Positions 7,875 through 14,983 of a stretch of 15,872 nucleotides of DNA are shown piece after piece. The stretch lies in contig CP070771.1 of NCBI GenBank assembly GCA_020345785.1, positions 319,146 to 335,017 of the forward strand, in the 5' to 3' direction. The stretch comes from Desulfobacterales bacterium. GTDB taxonomy: Bacteria; Desulfobacterota; Desulfobacteria; Desulfobacterales; JAFDCJ01. Each line of letters starts with the position of its first letter. The first letter of the stretch is position 1. A program made the translations under genes and the position numbers. The notes under the pieces were generated by a model. The model was given only the letters and a program-made list of their open reading frames with translations, had not been told where the DNA came from and did no database searches.

Positions 7875-8195
7875 ATGGTGGTAAAAGGGAGCCGTTTGTG
7901 GTGGCTTGCAGGTTATGTGATACTTGCTCTTTTGACGCTAACTGCTTGCGGAACCACTGAATCTGTAATCACCGATAATGAAGAAACCGATGCCCGGATT
8001 CAGATGGAAAAGAAAGCGCCTGCCGATAAGGGGCACGCCTATAATATTCCGCCCGAATACATGCCGCCGCCCGGCAAATGCCGGATTTGGTTTCCAGGCC
8101 GTCCGCCGGAATACCAGCCGCCGCCCGGCGAATGTGCGGATCTCGAACGTCAGTTGCCTCTGAATACCTGGCTGTTGCGTGGGGCCAAAGAATAG
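7875..8195 (+). CDS. small lipoprotein with duplicated EYxPPPGxC motif
   Basis: A 106-residue lipoprotein. Residues 1-24 are a signal peptide ending in LTAC, with C25 as the lipidated cysteine. After a charged linker the mature part contains two copies of the same motif 18 residues apart: EYMPPPGKC (61-69) and EYQPPPGEC (79-87), separated by RIWFPGRPP. Short proteobacterial lipoproteins with PPPGxCRIWxPGRPPGxQPPPGxC are something I recall as recurrent and uncharacterised; no function is known to me. The paired cysteines may form a disulfide in the periplasm. The ATG has GGAGGA seven bases upstream (7865-7870). It appears to be a single gene, followed by a dispersed repeat and a hairpin. Confidence 0.75.
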   Translation: MVVKGSRLWWLAGYVILALLTLTACGTTESVITDNEETDARIQMEKKAPADKGHAYNIPPEYMPPPGKCRIWFPGRPPEYQPPPGECADLERQLPLNTWLLRGAKE

Positions 8196-8212
8196 ATTGC
8201 CTTATCTTAACT

Positions 8213-8309
8213 CCATTCATAAGCCACCCCGACCTGTCGGGATGAGAATTGAAAAGGTTTTACCGTTACTGCGGGAGTATTTTTTGGTAGTCCAAACTTA
8301 AACGATGCC
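8213..8309 (+). repeat. dispersed intergenic repeat, copy A (right end lost)
   Basis: The first 57 bases, from CCATTCATAAGCCACC onward, are identical to 14864-14920. After a short variable stretch, the final GGTAGTCCAAACTTAAACG ATGCC block (about 24 bases) is again identical to the end of that copy. Both copies have the same orientation. The element includes the small palindrome CCCGACCTGTCGGG. Copy A keeps the left terminal repeat but lacks the matching right end seen in copy B. Confidence 0.85.
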
Positions 8310-8330
8310 TGTTTTAAAAAAATAGGCATC
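8304..8330. terminator. possible bidirectional terminator between convergent genes
   Basis: GATGCCT (8304-8310) pairs with AGGCATC (8324-8330). The loop GTTTTAAAAAAAT can pair further (TTTT with AAAA), giving a stem of about 12 bp. It lies exactly between the convergent lipoprotein and the two-helix membrane protein and touches the latter's stop codon. Downstream T-richness on the plus strand is broken, so termination is plausible but not certain. Confidence 0.4.
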
Positions 8331-8872
8331 TATAATTTGAATTTTTTTGGTTTAATAAATACGAAAAAACCCCAAAACAGCAAAATGAACAGGATTACGG
8401 AACTTCCGACCAGCAGCGTTAATGGATCGATCTGCGAACCTAACTTGCCGCCCAGTCCGAAAAAAGAGAATCCCATCATGATCAGCAACCAAATGATGAA
8501 ACTCAATGCGATATCTGCCAAAATTGCGCTGATAAAAGCCAGGGTCAATCGGCGTTTAAAAATTACTTTGCGGCTGCCGGGGTTTTTATCCAAGGTAAAA
8601 TTGTGCGTCTTATCTTTGTGAGCATATTCCTTCCAGCTGCATTTTCTCCAATCCCCGTTCAGAAAACGGTCCAATGTATTCATCGGCCTTGGCTGCCACC
8701 GACCGTTGTATGGCGGTAAAAAAGTAAACCCCAATAGATTGGATTTTCTCACGCGGTCCACGTAGTCGCGACGACTCATGATATAGTTTATTGCCGAACT
8801 GATCTCTTCTTCGGGCTTTTCGGCCTCCGGTACGGCCGCAAAAGAGATCAACAATCCTCCTAATAAATCCAT
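8330..8872 (-). CDS. hypothetical protein with two C-terminal membrane segments
   Basis: I do not recognise this protein. From the chosen start it has 180 residues: an acidic N-terminal part (AEKPEEEISSAINYIMSRR), a soluble middle with aromatic patches such as FLPPYNGRWQPRP (51-63) and RKCSWKEY, then two hydrophobic helices at about 110-138 and 150-174, ending in the basic tail KPKKFKL. The middle part would sit in the cytoplasm with both helices crossing the inner membrane. The frame is open to GTG codons at 8962-8965, but only the ATG at 8870-8872 has a ribosome binding site (AAGGAAA, about seven bases upstream), so I prefer it; the longer form (211 aa) cannot be excluded. It stands alone, converging on the small lipoprotein. 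Confidence 0.6.
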   Translation of the reverse strand: MDLLGGLLISFAAVPEAEKPEEEISSAINYIMSRRDYVDRVRKSNLLGFTFLPPYNGRWQPRPMNTLDRFLNGDWRKCSWKEYAHKDKTHNFTLDKNPGSRKVIFKRRLTLAFISAILADIALSFIIWLLIMMGFSFFGLGGKLGSQIDPLTLLVGSSVILFILLFWGFFVFIKPKKFKL

Positions 8873-9023
8873 GATGCTTTCCTTCGCAATAGCAGATTGT
8901 TGCACTACTGGTAAACGATTCAAATTTAGATAAAATATAAGCATCCGCTTTTCAATTTCCACCACCGGTGAGTAAATAAAGCCCGCCTAATTACACATTT
9001 TCATAAATACGATGACATAAAAA

Positions 9024-9113
9024 AACTCACCGCGGAGCACGCAGAGAGCGCTGAGAAATTATAAAGTCTACTAATCATGATGATCTCTGTGGTTTCGGCG
9101 AACTCTGCGGTTA
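9024..9113. repeat. imperfect inverted repeat of the CACCGCRGAG...CTCTGCGGTTAA type
   Basis: The left arm (ACTCACCGCGGAGCACGCAGAG, from about 9025) and the right arm (CTCTGTGG... CTCTGCGGTTAA, about 9085-9113) are inverted copies with roughly 70 percent matching by eye. Elements of this ACCGCAGAG-rich kind recur between genes in many environmental bacteria. No ORF is present, so it is a small non-coding repeat. Confidence 0.6.
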
Positions 9114-9448
9114 ATTTAAAACGCCCCGGAAAATGTAACAATATTCGTGAATACCTGCACTAACGGACACTTGCGCTGATAGCGACCCATAGGGGCGTGG
9201 TAACGCAAAACCTTGACTTCAAAAAGGCATCGATGGTACCCTCACGGTACTTCACACCATGACCAGAAGGGTCGCCAAAAGTATCCATCATTCTATGCTA
9301 AAATTGAAAACCTGGTCCTTTGGGCCAGGATTCTTTACTTAGAGAAAAAAAGCGAATGCGTCTGGAAGGCTGCTGCCGGCAACTTCCGGGGGGCTTTGTC
9401 ATCGAACCTTCAACCTTTTACGGGTTTTTGTTGAGGATTTAGTGAATT
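9114..9448 (+). other. long intergenic region / possible leader upstream of the single-span membrane protein
   Basis: No gene is convincingly supported. A 73-codon open frame (9213-9434) has an unlikely His/Lys/Arg-rich composition and no good ribosome binding site. An 8-bp hairpin, CCTGGTCC/GGGCCAGG with a three-base loop (9311-9329, one G-U pair), is followed by ATTCTTTACTT and could act as a weak terminator or leader structure. GTACC/GGTAC (about 9236-9250) gives another small stem. Confidence 0.4.
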
Positions 9449-10165
9449 ATGAAAAAGAGATCCTCCGTCAACTGGGGCAAATGGCTGCGCGAACCCAAGC
9501 AGGACCGATGGATAATTGAAGAGATGCAAAGGGTCTCAAAGCTGTCCAAATTTTGGGCGTCCGCCGCAGTCATCGTAATTGTCCTTTCAGTATCCACCGG
9601 ACTTCTCTTGAACCATTTAGCAGGGCTTAAAACGTCCGCGAAAATTGATGCGTCCACCCGTCAGATGTTAGATATAAATAAAGAATTTATCCAACAATCG
9701 CTCAATGCAATGAATCCGAATGATTTTATCTTCAAACCTTTTGAAGATAGCGAATGGTATGTGCCGACGCCGGTCAATGATTACGTAAAGCTCAATATCC
9801 TACCGGTGCCGAGCAAGAAAATAACCCTGAATTTTTCAATTAAAAACAAATCCGAGTTTCCGGCCCGCGATGTATATTGCATGATCTTTTTTTCCAGCAA
9901 AGAATTTGTCGAAACAGGAGATGATGTCGTCAAGAAATTAAAGGGTCTTGGCGGCTTAAATGTGTACACAGTAAACTCCCCGGATGATTATCTTAATGAA
10001 GCGGCCGCCTTCGAGTGGCTCAGCATACCGCCGAAAACGCAAAAGACCGTGACAAGGAATGTTGACTTGACCATGAGAGGCAACACCGGCCGGTTAACCT
10101 TCAAAATAAATTCGGTAAACAGGCTCGCATTTGAATTCAGGCTGCAGGAAACAAAAGAGGAATAA
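9449..10165 (+). CDS. hypothetical single-span membrane protein with periplasmic domain
   Basis: A 238-residue protein I cannot assign. The first 34 residues are charged and basic (KKRSSVNWGKWLREPKQDRW), followed by one membrane helix at about 35-58, so the C-terminal 180 residues should face the periplasm. That part begins with a helical stretch (65-90) and continues as an apparently beta-rich domain (from about 110: VKLNILPVPSKKITLNFSIKNK), resembling an immunoglobulin-like or adhesin-type fold in alternation only. No catalytic motif is visible; one cysteine (about 144). The ATG has a GAGG sequence rather far upstream (about 12 bases), so translation start is moderately supported. The gene ends six bases before the end of the convergent ADP-ribosylglycohydrolase pseudogene. 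Confidence 0.65.
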   Translation: MKKRSSVNWGKWLREPKQDRWIIEEMQRVSKLSKFWASAAVIVIVLSVSTGLLLNHLAGLKTSAKIDASTRQMLDINKEFIQQSLNAMNPNDFIFKPFEDSEWYVPTPVNDYVKLNILPVPSKKITLNFSIKNKSEFPARDVYCMIFFSSKEFVETGDDVVKKLKGLGGLNVYTVNSPDDYLNEAAAFEWLSIPPKTQKTVTRNVDLTMRGNTGRLTFKINSVNRLAFEFRLQETKEE

Positions 10166-10171
10166 ATCGTT

Positions 10172-10713
10172 CTAAAAGTCCTGCAACCGCAGCGCGAGTT
10201 CGACGATTTCACGGCCATCGGACAGCCCGTCGATGAACCGCTGTGGGATACCCGAGAGTCCCACCTGGGCCCCCGCCAGCACGCCGGTGAGCAGCGCCCG
10301 GGACATGTTCTGGCCGCCGCCGTTGACGGCATGCAGAACAGCCAGCTCGAAATCTTCCCGGAAACATGCGGCCAGATAGTAGGCGGCCGGAAGCATGCAC
10401 TGGATCGAGCAGGGCATGCCTTAGACCAGAGATACTTTCCAGGATAAAATCAGGCTCGTCATATCCTTCTTTTTTTATAACCGATCGAAGCAGCTCCAGG
10501 GTGATCAGGCCGGTCTGAGACGGATCACCTGCTTTGAGGCCCTCATGATACCGGCCCGGTTTGGGATCGGTATAGCCTTGGATCCAGGGGCCGAAATGGG
10601 CTCTCATCTGAACAAGGTCATAGTACCAGTGCGGTTCCCAGACCGAGCGCATCCCCGATCAAAGCCCCCACGACGGCGCCTGCCGCGCGGTCCTTAACTG
10701 TATTTTTATCCAT
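10172..10713 (-). pseudogene. ADP-ribosylglycohydrolase-family gene, frameshifted and internally deleted
   Basis: Three fragments of one gene lie in order on the minus strand. From the ATG at 10711-10713 (AAGAGGTG upstream) comes AAGAVVGALIGDALGLG, the family's N-terminal GDALG metal-site region. At about 10631-10640 an extra base in GGGAACCG shifts the frame; the natural continuation PHWYYDLVQMRAHFGPWIQGYTDPKPGRYHEGLKAGDPSQTG appears in the next frame. After DEPDFILESIS a junction near 10415-10435 jumps to the C-terminal part, GMPCSIQCMLPAAYYLA, in another frame, ending NGGGQNMSRALLTGVLAGAQVGLSGIPQRFIDGL. A family member of about 340 residues is thus reduced to about 175, with the central region missing. 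Intact relatives remove ADP-ribose from proteins or related substrates; this copy cannot make a complete enzyme. The N-terminal 31-codon frame stops at about 10618. Confidence 0.85.
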
Positions 10714-10741
10714 TCACTATCACCTCTTGAAATAGTCTAAA

Positions 10742-10756
10742 CCAATGCGCCATTGG
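10742..10756. promoter_or_regulatory. short palindrome upstream of the pseudogene, possible operator
   Basis: CCAATG-CGC-CATTGG is a perfect 6-bp inverted repeat with a three-base centre, 29 bases upstream of the pseudogene start. Its size and position suit a regulator binding site, but there is no independent evidence. Confidence 0.3.
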
Positions 10757-10974
10757 AAATTCGTCAATGAATGGGAGCGCCGTAAAAATTAGGCAATTCA
10801 TTACACAAAATGTGAATTCAAGCCCATGATTTTCGGCATTTCTTTTCATATCATTATTCATTTTACCGCCCGTCGAATGTCATAACATTCCGATATCTAT
10901 CTTAAACAGGTTATCATCCATGTGCTGGCACAGGTTTTGAAATGTCACCGGGATAATCAGATCGGGGGTGTTGT

Positions 10975-11115
10975 ATGACCAACAAAGAAAGGCTGGCGCT
11001 GGCTAAGCGGGTTCAGAAAAATCTTCAAAAAAAACTGCCGCAGTACAGAATTTTTGCCAGAAAAGAAAAGATCGAAGAAGAGTTTAATCGCGAAGAGAAA
11101 GACGTACGATCTTGA
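10975..11115 (+). CDS. 46-residue highly charged hypothetical ORF
   Basis: The ATG at 10975 opens a 46-codon frame ending at TGA 11113-11115. The product is almost entirely Lys, Arg, Glu and Gln (MTNKERLALAKRVQKNL..., ending KDVRS) and should be one long amphipathic helix. A GGGGGTG stretch lies seven bases before the ATG. The gene precedes the secreted protein at 11157 by 41 bases on the same strand, so the two may share a transcript. No relative is recognised; coding status is plausible but unproven because the frame is short. Confidence 0.45.
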   Translation: MTNKERLALAKRVQKNLQKKLPQYRIFARKEKIEEEFNREEKDVRS

Positions 11116-11156
11116 ACTTTTGTCCGGCGTTATTGCGGTTAAGAAAGGAGCTTAAC

Positions 11157-11669
11157 ATGAAGCTTTGTAAAATCCCGGCCATTGCTCTTGTACTCTTTTT
11201 GGCACTTGCAACAGGTGCCTATTGTGGTGAGACCTGGACGGCCAAATTAGAGGGCCGCGGTATCGTTAAGGGGGGGCATCTGCCGGCATACGGTGTGATT
11301 GAAACCGATCTTGATTGGCGCTTTGAGTTCGATGAGAATACAGGCAAGGTACAAGGCCGGGTGAACCTTGTCGAGAAATTATCGGACGGCGGTGTTCGCC
11401 GGCTTAAGCTCTCTGGTTCTGAAGTCTATGAAGTTGGTGATCCCACGAAAAGAAACATTCTCTTTGATTGCGACAATTACGAAGTGCGCGTCCAGGGCAT
11501 TGATGACCAGGGCCGGGAGATAGCGGTGCATTTTCGCAGTAAGGACAATATCACAGTGCCCAATACCATATGGTACTGGGCAAAAGCGCAGCCGGATGGC
11601 GACTATATTGTCAATACAGATGCCGGATTATCCGTCAGCAATCTGTTTTGGATGGACTGCCGCTATTGA
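11157..11669 (+). CDS. secreted hypothetical protein (170 aa)
   Basis: I do not recognise this protein. Residues 1-22 are a clear signal peptide (MKLCKIPAIALVLFLALATG), with cleavage likely in the AYC-GE region; the cysteine there does not fit a lipobox well. The mature part (about 147 residues) is rich in alternating hydrophobic/charged strands (DLDWRFEFDE, GKVQGRVNLVEKL, YEVRVQGIDDQGREIAVHFR), which suggests a small beta-barrel or sandwich in the periplasm. C105 and C168 could form a disulfide. The start is the ATG at 11157 with AAAGGAG seven bases upstream; an upstream in-frame TTG at 11112 would overlap the preceding small ORF. Its own terminator is not obvious; the next gene has a separate promoter candidate. 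Confidence 0.7.
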   Translation: MKLCKIPAIALVLFLALATGAYCGETWTAKLEGRGIVKGGHLPAYGVIETDLDWRFEFDENTGKVQGRVNLVEKLSDGGVRRLKLSGSEVYEVGDPTKRNILFDCDNYEVRVQGIDDQGREIAVHFRSKDNITVPNTIWYWAKAQPDGDYIVNTDAGLSVSNLFWMDCRY

Positions 11670-11704
11670 ACCCGTGCACGTTATTATCCATTTTTCCAAT
11701 ATCC

Positions 11705-11733
11705 TTGACTCCCATCGGCTAATTTAATATAGA
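11705..11733 (+). promoter_or_regulatory. sigma70-type promoter for the FMN-reductase-like gene
   Basis: TTGACT (11705-11710) and TATAGA (11728-11733) are separated by exactly 17 bases, five and four matches to consensus. The predicted transcript would begin about 40 bases before the ATG at 11783. Confidence 0.5.
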
Positions 11734-11782
11734 TCGAATTGAACCGGCAGTAAGTTATTTTTAATGAACATTGAGGTCTGAA

Positions 11783-12595
11783 ATGGGGTCAAATGGGAAT
11801 GTCATAGGGATTGTCGGAAGCCCCAACCGTGCAGGAAGAACCAATCAGCTGGTTGCGGCTGCCCTGGAAGGTGCCGTGCTGAACGGCGCTGCAACAGAGC
11901 TGATCCAATTGGCCGATCATGTTGTGTCAGCCTGCAAAGACTGCCTGCCCTGGGTTTGCAAGGATAACTTGGAGTGTACATACGAGGATGAGGAATTCGA
12001 ATACCTAAGCCGCAAGATTTTGAACTGCGGTGCTCTGGTTTTGGGCACACCGGTTTACTGGTGGGACACCAGCGGATTGGTAAAGTACTTAATCCTGAAA
12101 ATGTTTCGGATCTATGCGCGATCTGCGCCCCTGCAGGGACTGCCGGCATTTGGAATTGCCATTGCGGGAGGTACCGGAAATGGTCTTGTATCCGGACTTC
12201 GTCCGGTGTACCATTTTTTCCAGATGCTGCAAATGCGCGCGATAGAGCCGCTTCCTGCGACACGCTTCAATTTCGATGCTGCTGTTGAGCGCGCCGGAGA
12301 GCTCGGTGAAAAGATTGCTGTCATGGCCGGACGGCGTCTGCCTTTTGCCGGTCTTGAAGAGCGGCTGCTCTGGTATGATCAACTTCCCTATCTCGGTCTG
12401 AGCCGGGCTGCTGAACGGCGTCTGCTGGCCGACCTTGCGATTCAGGCTTTGCCCTCAAGCCATAACACTGCCATGATGGCATTGGGTCTTGCCCGGGCCG
12501 ATGAACTGTCGGCAGCAGGCAAGCCGTCGGAGGCTTTATCGGAGATTACCGGGGTATACGAGGCGGGCGTCAAGGCCTTCGAGGAACAGGAATAA
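11783..12595 (+). CDS. NAD(P)H-dependent FMN reductase / iron-sulfur flavoprotein-like
   Basis: A 270-residue flavodoxin-fold protein. The FMN phosphate loop is visible as GSPNRAGRTNQ (12-22) after the first beta strand, and the second flavin-contact loop as LGTPVYWWDTSG (88-99), typical of the FMN_red family. Between them lies a compact cysteine group, C51, C54, C59 and C65 (CKDC...C...C), followed by acidic residues; this is the position where iron-sulfur flavoproteins (Isf type) carry their [4Fe-4S] ligands, though the spacing is not identical. Residues about 195-270 extend beyond the usual fold and are helical. Likely a cytoplasmic redox protein; partners unknown. The ATG at 11783 has GAGG about six bases upstream; a TTG at 11771 is in frame but poorer. 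It converges on the FAH-family gene with only a 20-base gap. Confidence 0.8.
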   Translation: MGSNGNVIGIVGSPNRAGRTNQLVAAALEGAVLNGAATELIQLADHVVSACKDCLPWVCKDNLECTYEDEEFEYLSRKILNCGALVLGTPVYWWDTSGLVKYLILKMFRIYARSAPLQGLPAFGIAIAGGTGNGLVSGLRPVYHFFQMLQMRAIEPLPATRFNFDAAVERAGELGEKIAVMAGRRLPFAGLEERLLWYDQLPYLGLSRAAERRLLADLAIQALPSSHNTAMMALGLARADELSAAGKPSEALSEITGVYEAGVKAFEEQE

Positions 12596-12615
12596 GAACT
12601 GGAGGTCATCTCTTT

Positions 12616-13380
12616 TCAAGCTTGTGCGCCGACACGATTTCGTAGACATCCGATACCCTCTATTGCCACTTCAACCGTATCACCCGGCTGCATGGGTGCA
12701 ATCCCCTTTGGTGTGCCGGTGGTTACAATATCTCCCGGAAGAAGCGTGATATATCTGGAGATGTAGCTGAGAACCTGCTGGATGCTGAAGACACAATTTT
12801 GGGTGTTGTCCTGCTGCTTGAGCTCGCCGTTGAGAAACGTTTTCAGCATGAGACGGTTCGGATCCAGGTCCGTGACAATATAGGGGCCGCAGGGGCCGAA
12901 AGTGTCGACTCCCTTTGACAGACTCAACAGGAAAGGGTTGTTTCCAACCATGCTTCTTTCGGTGACATCGTTGAAGCAGGAGTACCCCAGCACGAAAGTT
13001 AACGCGTCAGTTTCATTTACGTTTTTCATTTTATGTTTGATAACGATCGCCAGCTCGCCCTCATAATCAACACGCTCAGCGTCCGCAGGATAAATGATGG
13101 GATGCTCGTGACCGATGAGGCAAGACGGCGGCTTAAAAAAAATGATAGGTTCTTTTGGAACGGGCAGACCGAGCTCTTCAATATGTCCCAGATAGTTCTG
13201 GCCGACACAAACGATCTTGGTCGGAAGTCCGGGGGGCAAAAAACTGACTTCTGAAATATTATACTTCTGCCCGGTCACTTCATAATCATTCCAAAAAGAA
13301 CCCTTTATAACAGTGACTTCCTCTGCTTCCGCCATCCCGTTATAGATCTTTCCATTGACTTCAAATCGTGCAAATTTCAC
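12616..13380 (-). CDS. fumarylacetoacetate hydrolase family protein
   Basis: A 254-residue enzyme of the FAH superfamily. An N-terminal domain (about 1-55) of the kind found in HpcE/Rv2993c-type proteins precedes the catalytic fold. Recognisable elements: CVGQNYLGHIEELG (58-71), FFKPPSCLIGH (81-91), the metal ligands E107 and E109 in DYEGELAI with D138 in FNDVTER, SKGVDTFGPCGP (155-166), and TTGTPKGIAPMQPGD (220-234). Members hydrolyse or decarboxylate acylpyruvate-type 2-oxo acids (fumarylpyruvate, oxaloacetate, homoprotocatechuate-pathway intermediates) using a divalent metal; the substrate here cannot be told from sequence, and no aromatic-degradation genes are adjacent. The start is a GTG, with GGGGAGG about 11 bases upstream. 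It has its own promoter candidate. Confidence 0.88.
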   Translation of the reverse strand: MKFARFEVNGKIYNGMAEAEEVTVIKGSFWNDYEVTGQKYNISEVSFLPPGLPTKIVCVGQNYLGHIEELGLPVPKEPIIFFKPPSCLIGHEHPIIYPADAERVDYEGELAIVIKHKMKNVNETDALTFVLGYSCFNDVTERSMVGNNPFLLSLSKGVDTFGPCGPYIVTDLDPNRLMLKTFLNGELKQQDNTQNCVFSIQQVLSYISRYITLLPGDIVTTGTPKGIAPMQPGDTVEVAIEGIGCLRNRVGAQA

Positions 13381-13413
13381 GGTTTTTTATACCTCCCCAT
13401 GTTAAATACGCTT

Positions 13414-13441
13414 ATTTTAGCTGCTTTTTTTTAATTATCAA
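13414..13441 (-). promoter_or_regulatory. sigma70-type promoter for the FAH-family gene
   Basis: On the minus strand TTGATA (13436-13441) and TAAAAT (13414-13419) are spaced by 16 bases, each with five of six consensus matches. The start would fall about 25-30 bases before the GTG at 13380. Confidence 0.5.
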
Positions 13442-13588
13442 GCAGTTATTCCAGCTTAAGTCTAGTAATTTTAACTTTGACCGCAACCCGCCGGTGTGAT
13501 AGCTGATCACCATCCGATATGTTTGGAATGAAAAACCTCGGCCGGCGTATTCTGCATGGACAGCAAGGCCGGCCGGACAAAGGATAAG

Positions 13589-14806
13589 ATGAACTCGATT
13601 AACTGGAAAACAAATCTTGCCGTGATCTGGGTCTCCCAGCTGCTATCCCTTGCAGGATTCTTCTTCGCGCTGCCGTTCGGGCCATATTACATTCAGGAAC
13701 TGGGGGTGCACGATCCGGCGCGGATCAAATTTTGGGTGGCCCTGTTCGGGGCCGGACCGCCCCTGACCCTTGCCATTTTTTCCCCCATCTGGGGATTTCT
13801 GGCCGATCGTTTCGGCAGACGCCTGATGCTCCTGAGAGCCAACTTCGGTGCCGCCGTCGTTCTTTGTGCCATGAGTCTGGTGCCCAATGTCGAGACTTTG
13901 ATCATCCTGCGATTGCTCCAGGGGGCGCTGGCGGGTACTATCGTCGCCGCCCAGGCGATGGTGGCTGCATATACGCCGGCCAAACGCAGCGGCATGGCAT
14001 TGGGCTCCTTGAGCGCAGCCGTGTATTCGGGGGGTATGGCCGGCACCTTTCTGGGAGGCATGTGCGCCGAGTATTTCGGCTATCGGCTCGTCTTTTTTGC
14101 TTCAGCCGTCCTTTTGTTGACAGCGGGACTTCTGATCTTTCTGGGAACCAAAGAAGATTTTATCCGGCCGCCTTCCGGACAGGCGCCATCCGGCAAGGCG
14201 CGCCAAAACCCGTTTTCCGCCCTGAGACATGTGTGGCCCATTTTGATCCTCGTCGCAGCCATGGGCTTTACCAGGCAGTTCGAATCCTCTTTTTTTCCGC
14301 TGCTGATTCAGCAGATGCTGGGGTCTTTGCAGGGCGCAGCATTCTGGACCGGGGCCTTGTCGGCCATTGCCAGTGCGGCCGGATTTCTGGCCGGCATTGT
14401 TTTTGGACGTCTGGCCGATCATTTTCGACCGCCCAGAATTGCCCAGTTCTCCGCCGTGGTTGCCGGCCTTTTTATGATTTTCCACGGGCTGGCCCGGACA
14501 TTTCTATTTATCTCAATTGCCCGTTTCGGCATGACCTTCTGCGCCGGCGGGCTGGACCCTCTCTTCCAGACCTGGCTGGCAAAGGAGACGCCGCCGGAAA
14601 AGCGCGGCGCGGTTTTCGGGTGGTCGGCTACGGCCCGCGCGACGGGCTGGTTTCTGGCACCGCTCGCGAGCGGACTGGTGGCAGCGGGTTTCGGAATTCG
14701 CGCCATCTATTTTGTCGGTGTGTTTCTATATGTCGGGCTTCTGCCCCTGCTGGCGTGGGTTGTAAAGCAGCTGGCGGCAGATGATATCTCGCAGCCAGGC
14801 CGCTGA
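13589..14806 (+). CDS. major facilitator superfamily (MFS) transporter
   Basis: A 405-residue, 12-helix inner-membrane transporter. The MFS loop motif between helices 2 and 3 is present as GFLADRFGRR (69-78), and its counterpart in the second half as GRLADHFR (273-280). RLLQGALAG (108-116) matches the drug-efflux-type motif B in helix 4. A hydrophilic loop of about 30 residues (187-215) separates the two halves. The pattern resembles proton-driven multidrug or sugar efflux proteins (MdtG/TetA-like), but the substrate is not predictable. I chose the ATG at 13589 because AAAGGA lies a few bases upstream; the frame is open to another ATG at 13556 that has no ribosome binding site. It is followed by the dispersed repeat, and no regulator gene is adjacent. 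Confidence 0.85.
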   Translation: MNSINWKTNLAVIWVSQLLSLAGFFFALPFGPYYIQELGVHDPARIKFWVALFGAGPPLTLAIFSPIWGFLADRFGRRLMLLRANFGAAVVLCAMSLVPNVETLIILRLLQGALAGTIVAAQAMVAAYTPAKRSGMALGSLSAAVYSGGMAGTFLGGMCAEYFGYRLVFFASAVLLLTAGLLIFLGTKEDFIRPPSGQAPSGKARQNPFSALRHVWPILILVAAMGFTRQFESSFFPLLIQQMLGSLQGAAFWTGALSAIASAAGFLAGIVFGRLADHFRPPRIAQFSAVVAGLFMIFHGLARTFLFISIARFGMTFCAGGLDPLFQTWLAKETPPEKRGAVFGWSATARATGWFLAPLASGLVAAGFGIRAIYFVGVFLYVGLLPLLAWVVKQLAADDISQPGR

Positions 14807-14863
14807 ACCCGGTCCGGACAAGCCGGGACCAGACAAGCACGCTTGCAATATCCATGGATAACC

Positions 14864-14983
14864 CCATTCATAAGCCACCCCGACCTGTCGGGATGAGAAT
14901 TGAAAAGGTTTTACCGTTACAGGGGGAGTATTGAGTATTGTTGGGTAGTCCAAACTTAAACGATGCCGGTAGCATATGAATGG
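14864..14983 (+). repeat. MITE-like dispersed repeat, copy B (about 120 bp, with terminal inverted repeats)
   Basis: The left end CCATTCATAAGCCACC (14864-14879) and the reverse complement of the right end GGTAGCATATGAATGG (14968-14983) match at 14 of 16 positions, including nine perfect outer bases. The interior shares a 57-base identical block and a terminal 24-base block with copy A at 8213-8309, and carries the palindrome CCCGACCTGTCGGG. There is no coding capacity. I see no convincing target-site duplication. The remainder of this 321-base gap (14807-15127) shows no other gene. Confidence 0.8.

Noticed and set aside
9213..9434. 73-codon open frame in the 8966-9448 gap
   Set aside because: Odd His/Arg-rich start, no good ribosome binding site, and it runs through hairpin-forming sequence; no resemblance to a known small protein.
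10926..10940. Sigma54-like TGGCAC-N5-TTGA upstream of the 46-residue ORF
   Set aside because: The -24 box is perfect but the -12 box ends in GA instead of the near-invariant GC.
11183..11240. Lipoprotein signal in the secreted protein at 11157
   Set aside because: The cysteine follows A-Y rather than a small residue at -1, so the lipobox is not satisfied; ordinary signal peptidase cleavage is more likely.
13732..14784. 350-codon plus-strand open frame
   Set aside because: It is an alternative frame of the MFS transporter; the product is Arg/Gly-rich with no membrane helices, typical of a GC-rich shadow frame.
14811..14835. GC-rich hairpin after the MFS transporter as a terminator
   Set aside because: The stem is only about 5 bp with no following T-tract.
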